Below, piece by piece: positions 32,501 to 44,500 of a DNA stretch of 64,000 nt. The translations under genes and the position numbers were made by a program. The notes under the pieces were generated by a model that was given only the letters and a program-made list of their open reading frames with translations, was not told where the DNA came from and made no database searches. Positions within the stretch are counted from its first letter, which is position 1. Each line of letters opens with the position of its first letter. Source of the stretch: Branchiostoma belcheri. Lineage: Eukaryota; Chordata; Leptocardii; Amphioxiformes; Branchiostomatidae. The stretch lies in NCBI RefSeq assembly GCF_001625305.1, contig NW_017802379.1, forward strand, positions 7,795,701 through 7,859,700, written 5' to 3'.

Positions 32501-35500
32501 CAGAATATTTTTCATTTTGCTGCCCTAAAATTGCATGGGATGCCTTTAAACTTCATTGTATAGATTTTTCAATCTATCAATCAGAAAAAAATGCAGTAAA
32601 AATTAGAAAAGTAAAGAAATTAGTACTAAAAATGTTAAGTCAAAGTTTCTCAATGTAAAGTCTTTGTTGTTTTTTCTGCTTTCTTTCCAGGTATGCAATG
32701 AAATGCCTGGATAAAAAGAGAATCAAAATGAAGCAGGGGGAGACACTGGCTTTGAACGAGCGTATCATGTTATCCTTAGTTAGCACGGGGGTAAGTACAA
32801 AACTCCATGTTACAATTACTAAACTCCATATGATCTAATATACTTACATCATGCAATAATTGTGCATGATACATTATTGACAACATTGTCAACACAAAGC
32901 TGTAATATTATACCTGTGGTGTTGCCCAGGAGACTAGCAAAGCTGGCTGTATACTACATGCAGTAAATACACTCCATTGTTGTACTAAGGGATTGTCATT
33001 ATAGGTGCCTAGGAAAATTAATGTTGTATTTCCTCATAATGTCTTCAAAAAATTAGGTTCAGTCAGTACGGATGAAGTTTTTATCATACAGTTAATACGA
33101 CACTGAAATTTATGCATCAGTACACACAAGTACAAACAAATGTATTTGGACTCGAACAAAAAGGTTCTGAATTGGGTCCAGTGTACTGGTATGTGACATT
33201 ACGACAGATCAAAAATTTGATGTTTCTCATGTGCCGCCATGATGGCCCCAAAAAAAGTCTTGGGGGATTGCTATGGTTGTTCAGGTAATCGGAAAATAAA
33301 CATTTTTTTTCCTAGGCCTAGCCAAGCTCTAGCAATGGTTAACAACAATGTTTGTCATTGCCTCCATGTTATATTAATGCCTGAACAGCCACAATATACT
33401 CTATCGTATGGTGAGGTTGAATGTGCATACATGTGCATTTGCTTCAACTATGGGGTCTCCCCAGCTATATATACAGTACTACAGTAACTATGCTAACCAG
33501 CCTTTCTGGCATCCGCTTATTTTCCTTTCCTTGCTTTTCCTTGGGCTTCGGCAGATGGTAGGGCAGGTAGGAAGACCTTAAAGCAGACATTTCACAAGCA
33601 CCGAAAGTAGTGGCATGATATAGTGGAAGAAACAAACTGACACATTTTAGCTGTGTACATGTACTTGTGCTGCACATGTGTTAGTCATTTCTGTTGTCGT
33701 ATTTCTGCGCATGCACACTGTACCTTTTGGCTTTTGAACTATCTGTGCAAGATTGGATAGGAGGGGGGGTTCAGCAATGCTGTAATGAGGGCCAATTGCT
33801 GATACATGTCAAACACTTTGTTTTGGAAGTGGTTATTCTAAATTAGTGAAGTTGTACATGTACATATGTACATGACAAAATAAAGGCCACAGGCTCTATA
33901 AGTTAGTCAGAAAATCACTTAAACACTGTTATATTTTCTGCCTATGGGATCTTCAGTATCTGTAAATGGCTAATATAAATACATCTCGAAATTCATATTT
34001 GCCATTTTTTTGTTATTCAAAAAGTGATCATGCTCTTAGAATAAGGAGACTCATTTTACACAAGAGGATTATTCAGTCGATGTTTTGGTGACTGTCTGTC
34101 ACCTTCCTCAGGGCAATTCTGACTGGTTCACATTGCACAGCAGCACAGGTGTTGTTGCTATAGATGTGTTCCCATTAACACCTGTGCTGTGTAATGTGAA
34201 CCAGTCAGAACCATGAGGAAGGTGACAGACGGTCATCAAAACATTGGCCGAATAAACCTTTTGATTGACAAGTGTAAAAAAATTCTTCATTCAGTGACTT
34301 ACCAACCTGATGAAACTATAATTCATGGATAAGCCAAAAAGCAGTTACTCAAGCAACTGGATATGATTTTGGAAACGGTCATGGATAATGTAATATTTGG
34401 GGGATGCACACAGTTTGTTTTGAACAGGATTCATTTGTTTAATGTTACAGTAAGCAGGATGTGTTTTATTGTATACCATGCACTTTGGTCTGAGTGTTTG
34501 ATATGCACGGCATGACTTGTATGTTTTGGTCAACCAGTCCAGGCAATAGCTGACAGATCTAGACCCTGAATTGACAACACTTGATGCAACCCCTTAGTAT
34601 GATAAAAACCCCGTTTTCAGCTGCTAACAAGGTGGATTTTCGTTAAATCTTGATTAACGAAGAATCCTGGTTATTAAAAAGAGATCCAAAAATATTTGAT
34701 CTTAGAAGTAATTTTATGTGACTATTTTCTTTTTCTACCTATACCTAAAATGAGCTCTGATGATGTTGTGTGTCCCTACAGGCTGACTCTCCCTTCATAG
34801 TGTGCATGACATACGCATTCCAGACTCCCGACAAGCTGTGCTTCATTCTGGATCTTATGAACGGTAAAATTACATTTGATACAATAAATATTATACAAAT
34901 ATATACAACACGTAGTAATCTTTGTTCCAACATGAAAGACTCACCATTTTTTTACTACTGCTCTGTTTATTGTTGCTCAAACACATTCACATATAATATA
35001 TGGTGACCAGCCGCTCCAACTCTGTCCTACTACATAATATGACCCAACACCACGGGGTGTCTGCTACAGCACCAGTTACCATGGTGACAGATGCCTGGTT
35101 CAGGTCATTGACTTGATTTGTTTGGAGAAGATAAAGAGCAAGAAGCAACAGAGCAATATGTGTTTCTTCTGCGAACTTCACTACTCTAGGTAAACATGAT
35201 ATGACCCAACACCACAGGGTGTCTGCTACAGCACCAGTTACCATGGTGACAAATGCCTTGTTCAGGTTAATTTGTGTTTCTTCTTCAAGGTAAACATGAA
35301 TATTCTCCTGTGTTGCTAGGTGGTGACCTACACTACCACCTGTCCCAGCACGGAGTGTTCACAGAGTCAGAGATGAAGTTCTACGCAGCAGAGATTATCC
35401 TGGGCTTGGAGCACATGCACAGCAGGAGCATCGTCTACAGGGATCTCAAGGTAAATGTAATATAATAAGACTTTTGCGGTACCTAGAGCTGTGTACCGGT

Positions 35501-38500
35501 TCTCTGACAAGTGAAAAGTCATGGGTTCGTTTTCTGGCATTCCTGGCAAGAAGTTGTGTTCTTTGGAAAGGCACAACTCTCGTCACTCCACCCACGTTTA
35601 ATCTGAAAACTTACTTGAAAACAAAGAAATTCAAGTTATGAATCAACTCCAAAATGTTCATATTTTGTCCTGGACTGTTGAGGAAAGTCCTTGTCTTGAT
35701 AATTGTTACCAACTGTAGCTTTATAAAGCATATTTTATTGTGTTAACACTGATTTTGTATTTCTTCCCAGCCTGCCAACATTCTACTGGATGAACACGGA
35801 CATGTCAGAATATCAGACCTGGGTCTGGCTTGTGACTTTTCCAAGAAGAAGCCCCATGCTAGCGTGTAAGTTTAACTCCTGTTTTTTTTTAAATGGAGGT
35901 ATTGTTTTTGGAGTGTGTATGTGTGTGTCTGTTTGTGTGTTTGTGTTTCCGCACATTTGTAGTCAGCATAACTTAATGTTGGCAACAGATGTCTGTTGCC
36001 ATGCCGGAAGGTGGATGGCAGATAACTATGAAGAGAGGAGACAAAAAAGGCTCTGATTTAATGGCTTGTTTTTTTTTACTTTGATGCAGTGATATGTGAT
36101 GGTGGCTGTGTATATATAATATGTGATGTTCCCACTGAATCAAAACCATTTGTACAATGATTGAGTCTAAATTTGAAAATGTAGGAACCTTGTTTTTTTC
36201 GGCCCACCTTGTTTTTTTCCCACTCGCATTAGATTTGGAGTCTGCGGAGGATGTCATCCATAAAATTTACTTCCTTTGGCCTTACCATATTGTTGATGTC
36301 AGGTCTGGTACTTAATTGTTGTAATGTTGACCAATTACTCTCCACCTACATTGTAGCTGTAAGGTTAATTATGACATCGTGCTTTCCTAACTGAAGTGTA
36401 TGAAGCAGCTGTTGTTTTTATACCTCCCTTGGTGTATGACTCAGGATTTTGGATGCATGAATGTCAGGGGTCTAGCCAGCACAATTAAGCGTAAGGGGCC
36501 CCAACACTGTGATTTTGTAGCCTCCGTAGCAGGCTTTATAGAACTGGGGGTTTGGTGGTCCTCGGCTGTTTTCTCAGTAGCCCAGTTCTAAAAAACGGGG
36601 TAATTCAACCAGGCCGGCTATGTTGTCTATATGCGATCAGAAAATAGCACATAAAAGATCCCGAAGACCCCCAAAACACCCAGTTTTTGTCATGCTATGG
36701 AGGCTAGTGATTTTGAATTTCAACGCTGTGATTTCGCCCCTACACTGGTTTGAAACACAGCATGGGGGAGTTGTGTTGTTTTTCCCTTTTCAATCAGTAC
36801 TGTAGACTCTATTTGTTGAGGATGAGAACGAGTAACTAATTTATCATCACCATTTTATTTCTCTATGCTGATTTAGTTTCAAGTTTGTCATAATTTCAGC
36901 ATAATTTTGTTTTATTTTTATGTTTTATTTATTATCATTATTGCTAAAAGTAATTACTATTATTATTATTGTTATTTTATTCTATTTTGCTGGATATTAG
37001 AATGTAGAATAGTATGGAATTTACCATACTAAAGGAGATCTTAATAAACAAACAAACAAACAAACAAACCCTTTACCAATAAAAAAAATAACTTTTGACT
37101 TAAAAGTACTGCTGGTAGTAGACCTGTAACAAACATTGGAAAAAAAACTTGGTTTGGCCATCAAAATGCAGAAAATGGGGTTTCGGTGGGTTTTGAATTT
37201 CAAAATTTTCCAGGGGGGTGCCCCAAGACCCCATGCACAGCACTAAATCCCCCTACACTGTGAAAAAGATGAGAATGTGTGCGTGTTCCACTGATTGCTA
37301 ACCATGCCTGTTGTTTCCTCATAGGGGCACACATGGGTACATGGCTCCTGAAGTCCTGGCTAAGGGCCAGGCTTACGACTCGAGTGCAGACTGGTTCTCC
37401 CTGGGCTGTATGCTCTTTAAACTACTAAAAGGGTGAGTTATCATGCTAATGTATTTGTCTAGACTTGCCGTGTGTCAGGTAAATCTAATATTCCACAGAC
37501 AGGGCACAGGTGTGTTGGCTCAAGTTGATAAATAAATGTAACATTCAGGAAACATACTAGGAATCAGAATGATGATCACATCTGGTAAAAATGATGTTTT
37601 CAGTACTAGTAGGAAAGAAGATGCATCAAGTCTACCTGCTTATTAAGAACTATTCTTAATCATGTGGTCAGGTATAAATTAATGGTACAGTCACTGTAGT
37701 TTTTCATGAGGTTTCCTGTTAACATGAGTGACACTTTTAAATATTTTGCTTGATTAGTCCTACTTTCTGTGATTTTGACAACATGGCAACTGCCTTCGCA
37801 CATTGTGGAATGGCACCGACTGGGTCAATTTGGATCAATGGGGCAGTCTTGTAAAATGGATGGAAATTTTGCTGCAGTTTTCTTCCTGTCTAGCCTTGTT
37901 GCCATGGCTTTTGTATAAGAAGACCACTTTTCCTCGGTTTGACTAGACCACGATAAGACCATTGAATGCCATGAACTGCAACGTCTTATTGTTATTATCA
38001 CAGACACAGCCCATTCCGACAGCACAAGACAAAAGACAAACACGAGATTGACAGGATGACCATGACCATGGTAAGGGTAAGCCACTGCACCTCCTAGGTG
38101 TTGTCTACCATGACTGTGATGTGAGTCAAGAGAACACCAACAGGGCTAAAAACTAGTTTTCCAAATAAGAATTACCTTCAAAAGCAACATACTAGCTAGA
38201 ATGTACCTCTTGAGCTTGATTGTTGGTTCAAAATGCATTTTACACTGGTCTCAATGTTACAAGTTTTTGGCGCATCTAATTGGCCCAATTTGCACACAGA
38301 CTTCATTGGGCAGGTTATCAGCCAATCAGCTTGCCTCCTTACTATATCGCGATTTGATTGGCTGGTAGAAACGACATCATGCAGTGGGGTACATTCTTGT
38401 TGGCTGACAGCAGTCCTATGCCAATTCTTTGAGATGGGTTGTAGGCTATCTGTGGTCACTACTTAGTACATATTGTGTAATACAAGCTTCAGACTCGTAG

Positions 38501-41500
38501 GCAAGATTACTCCATAGCTGATGCTTGGAAAGTTTATTTCAGAATTTAATGAGGAAAATAGCAACAATTTGAATCTAGAAAGCACTCATGCTCAACATTT
38601 TGGAAAGATCATTTTTACTCATTGCTCTGATTTATGCAGAAAAATATTTGCCCACTCCTATATACATGTATATTCTGTGACTGTATTTGTGATGGCAACT
38701 GATTAAGTAAAAACTGTTTGGTGATTGTTGTTATTAATGTTATTAGTGTTGATAAATCCAGGAAATTGCGATATCATTCTTAGACTTAAATCTAAATGTT
38801 TCTATACATTGTAATTAGTCCTCATTTGCTATTATCACAATGGATAATTACCCTTTATCATGATATATCTACATTGTATTTTCTGGTATTCACTGTATAG
38901 ACTGATAATATTTGACGCTAAACTTGATCAGATTTTACATGCCACAAAAGTTTGAAAATCAAGTCACCAGATTGTTGATGCGTGTAGAGTCAGAATTTGA
39001 ATGTTTGATTGACACCTGTCGCCCCAGGATGTGGACCTGCCCGACTCCTTATCCTCAGAGTGCAAGGAACTGCTGGGGGGTTTACTCAAGAGAGATGTCA
39101 ACGATAGGCTGGGCTGCCAAGGGAGAGGGTCAGTGATGGGGTGTAGAATGAGACACAAACCTATATTGAGCATTCTGTAGACTGAACTGGTTTGAAAGCC
39201 TTCGTAAAGTCTTTTACTGTTAAAGGGGCATTATGTAACATTTTGCACCAAAAATGGAAATATTTTTTCCACATGTTTGTGCGATTGTGTCACATTTCTT
39301 TCACACGCTTATTTAATAATTTATAAAGGAATGACTAGTTTTCTTTTTGTTTCATCGACCTAATGTTACATAATGCAGCTTTAACTTAAGTGTAAAAGTA
39401 GACTCTGAAATATTAACGTAGGTATAGGATGTAGGGAGCTTTTTTTAACAAGTTTTCAATGTAACTGTCGCATGCCTAATGTAATTTGTAGATAATCATA
39501 ACAATAATGCTGTAGCTGTAACTTGGAAATACATTTTATCCTATTGAAGATTCTTATGCAGGGAAAGGATATGAAGGGTGTTATCTTAGCAATTTAACAT
39601 GAATCATTGAGTTATGAACTTATGTGCTAACAGCCTGTACTGTTACCATATAAACAGTTCAGGGATATTTTCTGACATACATGACTGTATATTTCAGAGC
39701 TGAGGAGGTAAAGACTCTGAGATTTTTCAAGGACATCGACTGGGCCAAAGTGTACCAACTCAAGGTAGGAAAGTTACTGTCTGCTTATTCCAATAAGTTC
39801 TTATTCCTCACATGCAAATCTACATGTATCAGCTACCCAAAAATCAAGACCAAGCCATGTCCGGGACAAAAGACACAAAGACCAAAAGTGCTGCTGCAGT
39901 ACCAAGGACAGCCACAAGGAGGCCTACATTTGACCTTTACCTTTTCTTCCTATGACCTAGATTTTGTACCCACATACCAAATATCACAATCCATAAAGGC
40001 TTTCCTATTATGTTGACCACAAATATGCAGGAACTTAGACAGACACACAGACGGACAGACCAAAACAATACCTCCATTTTTCACGGTGGTAAGGCCAAGC
40101 CAATTTAATTTGTTGCTTCTCGGATTGCCCTGTCCATTTTTTTCTGATTTTCAAAAAAAAAACTGTCCTAAATTAACAGCAAAATGCTCATTGAAAAACA
40201 TACTTTGGCCCAATGGTTCAAGAAAGTCCTTTTCCTTCTAGTTCTTAATTTTCAATGTAACAATGCAATTTTGTTTCATTGAAAGTTCAAAATCTATTGT
40301 TTTAATTATAAACCAGCCAGGTATGTACACTTCATGGCTCATATTGTAACATTTCCGGCTAACATGGGTTGCCTTGTTTCACCCTGTCGCTTCGTATTTT
40401 TTCTGAAAAAAATCCGAGAAACAACAAATTAAATTGGTGTGGCCTAATCACAAGACTTCTGGCATTGGTAGATTAAAACATGTTCCTTATGGTCCATTCT
40501 GTACAGTACCCCCCACCTCTGGTGCCCCCACGAGGGGAGGTCAACGCTGCAGATGCCTTTGACATTGGATCGTTTGACGAGGAGGACACCAAAGGCATCA
40601 AACTGACCGAGGCTGACCAGGAGCTGTACAAGAACTTCCCCCTGGTGGTGTCCGAGAGGTGGCAGCAAGAGATCGCTGGTCAGTGGAAGGTTTTTTTCTT
40701 ACCCTGGAAATTCTTTATTGTGTTATTAAAGGCATTCAATGCAATTCTAGGGCATTAGTTTACTGGCCATACTTTTAGTGTAGTAAGTTGAATCAATCAG
40801 TATCCATGTTTACAACTGGCTTTGATAGGAAGCCATGTAAAGAGGTTTTTTTTATACCGAACAGGTCCTCTCCTTGGTGCTGAAAGTGTTGTTCAGTCTT
40901 TTAGAGGTATCCGATACAATTTCTGTCATTTCCTTTCCAGAAACTGTGTACGATGCAGTCAACACTGACGCTGACAAGAACGAGGCGAAGAAACGAGCCA
41001 AGAAAATGATGGATGAAAAAGGTAAGAGAACACTTGTATGTGAAAAGAATGTAAGAGAATAACAAGTGACCAGTACGAATAAACAAAGGGAAAATGACGG
41101 TTAGGGCACTAAGGAACATGCTAGTGTTAGGTAATTGATTCAGTGGGTGCAAAAGAGAAGATAAGTGAATTTAGTGTGTTTAATATCTGACTAGTACATA
41201 TTTAGTATGTTAGATTGAGTTATTTTGTATGTCACTCTGTCAGAATATGCTGAGGGGAAGGACTGCATCATCCATGGCCACCTGCTGAAGCTGGGCGGCC
41301 CGTTCCTGACGGCCTGGCAGAAGAGGTACTTCTGGCTCTTCCCCAACCGTCTGGAGTGGCAGGGTGAAGCCGAGAAAGGGGTAAGGGTCAAACCATGCCA
41401 CATCTTTGGCAGAACAGCATCTTTGGTAGAACAATACCTTTGGCAGAACAATTTGAAGACTATTTGAAGCAAATGTAATTTCCAACACAAGAAATTGGAC

Positions 41501-44500
41501 TTACCCAAACTTTTGACAGTAAACCATGCAACACATTTGGCAGAACAACACCTTTGGTAGAACACTTCAAAGACTATTATAAAGCAAAATTTAATCAAAG
41601 TGTAATTTCCTACACAAGAAAGCGTATCTACAAGCAAAGCAACAAGCATAACATGGTGTCAGAAGTGGGATCCAAAACATACCCACCTTTTCGACAGTAC
41701 AACTCTAGTCTTTATCAAGGAATGAACAATCCACTATTCCTGTGATGTAACGTTGTGCAGATGACACACGTAAATCAGTGATAACCAGAAAACCACAAAC
41801 GTATAAGAACCGAGAATATTTCGCAATGTTCCTTACCATAGACCTTTGATTTGACACTGGGTTGAAATGAACAGGATCTTCAAGTCTTGTTTAGAGTTAA
41901 AACTTTTGATCCAACACAAAAAATTCTCTCTTCAAGTCTTGTTTCAAACTGACTGGTTTTAGGACTCAACATGGTTTGAGCTGAAACTGTTTAGAGACAG
42001 TTTAATAATCAAGCCATTCATGCTTTATTTCTTGTGTACTGTACATTTTGTAGTCATAGATCCTGATTTGATGTAGTTTTGTGCATTGTTTGTGTGTTTT
42101 CATCTATCTCTCCCCTGTAAGGTTAGCTTTTTTGTGTAATGACTACCCCCTTTTTTGTTTTGTCATCAGTCGTTCGCTTTGTTGCTACCCATGGAGGTAT
42201 GTGATTTGTTTGCTTTTATATCCTTTAATACGCATAGGTCTTCTTTCTCTTGTCTGTTGGCCATAACTTATGACTTGCTTTGACTTTTTTTGTGCACAAT
42301 TTACTCTGGCTAAGTGGTGACAATCAAGTAAAAGGAACTACATTATTTGATGTTTAATGCTAAGGTGTTTGACACCCTAATTCTAATTTCTGTGACATAA
42401 AATTCTTAATCTGTGTGCCTAGATTATTTAGATATATTAGCTGTTTTATATAAGCCTATATGTTTTATGCTTTTCCAACTTTCTGAGGAAATGATATTGC
42501 AGGTGCATACATTGTTATACATTTGTATCTCCAAAAGTAACCCCCTCTTTATACCTTTAATGTAGTATCATTTTCTCTGAAATTCGATGTTCCTTTTGAC
42601 TTTGAGGAACATTCAAATTTGATCTCCATTTTTTCACAAATTTCTCATATATTTGGCATCCAATGATAATTAACACTCAGTACCAAAAATTCTTTCCCCT
42701 TCCATTTGCACAGTAGCAATCAACAAGGAACTAAAATACAATACTCTGGAAATAAAAAGCTACTAACTGAACTATAGACACTGCAAGACTTTTCCTCAAG
42801 TACTATTAGAATCCTGCTTCCCAGCACGTTGGCAGAACGTACTGCACCTGCGCGAAACCCGTAAAGTGTAGTGCATAGCACTTTGGCAGAATGTCTCATA
42901 CAAGGTTGTATTTGCGCATATAAGGTTAACACTCCATCTGTAGTTTCCAAATGTTATGTCAAACAAAATCTGTATCTGTATAGCCGGTATAACTGCCCTT
43001 TGGCGTAACACACCAGCTAAATATCGTCTGCAACAGGTAAAATTTTGATGCAACGTTGACCCAAATTCCAACGAAAACTGAAAAATCAGGGTTTTGCGCA
43101 GGTGCAGTACGTTTTGCTGACGTGCTCTGCTTCCCCTTGTATTTTGAATAATTTGCTGTGTGTCTTGATTGTTGTTTGTGCTGTGTGCTGTTACTAAGGA
43201 GACAGGCAGACGACATACTTGTAGGAAGCTGCTCACATCCCTTAGTAGGAAGCTGAGTCGGAGGTTGACTCAGTGTAGACATAGGAGACCTGTAGGACAT
43301 GTAGGGTGGTTTCTGTGTTAACCTTTAGCATGCCGAGTTACGTGTACCAGTGTTAGTAGCACCACAGTACAGATGTGGAGTCACCCGTGGCATGCTGATG
43401 GTTAACTCTCAGGATTTTTATATCTGGTTGTTCATGACAACTAACTTTAGGCCACACCAATTTAATTTGTTGGTTCACGGATTTGCCCACTTCATAGTTT
43501 TCTGATTTGCAAAAAAAACCCCAACATTTTAGCCTCAGAATTAACTCCCAAATGCTCATATTTTGGCCCCAACAGTTGATTCTCTTCAGAGTTGCTACAG
43601 TTATTCCATCAACATGTACATTTGTATCAATGCAGTGGTTTGATTGAAAGTTTTAAATTCAATGTTTGAATTACAAACCAGCCTGGTATGTAGACTTTAT
43701 GGCTCATATCAGAGCATTTAGGGCTATTATAGGATGCTTGGTTCTATTTTTATTTTTTCTACATATTTTTTCTATAAAAATCCGAGAACCAACAAATCAA
43801 ATTGTGTCCTTAACAACATGTTACAGGTATGCCAAGTCTGGTCTGTTATAGCTTGCTTTGTGGAATAACATGTACATGTGGTGCAGGTACATGTAAAACT
43901 TTTCTGGCGCAGGTTATTTTCAATGTTACCCACAATACATTTTAATGATACTGTAATGCTTATAATTTTATTCAGTGTGCATTCTATACAATATTGTTCA
44001 TGTAGGCAATGATTTAATGGTTAACTCCATGGTTTTAACATCGAAGCATTTTGCTGTGTTTTTACATCACCATTCCTTTCCACATGATTGCAGATTTTAT
44101 TCACCCATTTTTTTTCATTTTCCCCTAAAATTTTGTTTGTATGTTTTTTACATGTAAATATTTATGCCAAATTTTGAAAAAAAAATTTGCCAGTTTTTGG
44201 CAGTGTGTAAGTGTGACAAAAAGTCTGCAGAATGTGGAAAGCTATGTCCTAACCAAAGCGTCTCTTCGTCTTTTCAGGATGTGGTTTTATTTCATTTTCA
44301 GGACGTCGTCCAACAGAATAATGTTTTAGTTCTTGAGTCTGTTTTGGCGGTGGAGGAGACGACAGTCAAGGGCAACAAGTGTATCCAGCTGAAGGTCAAG
44401 GGCGGGAAACAGTTCCTCCTGCGTCCAGAGGTGAGTCTGACCTTGAATGTGGTAAGGCCACGCCAATTTAACTTTCTCATTGGCCAGTCAGTACCAAGGA

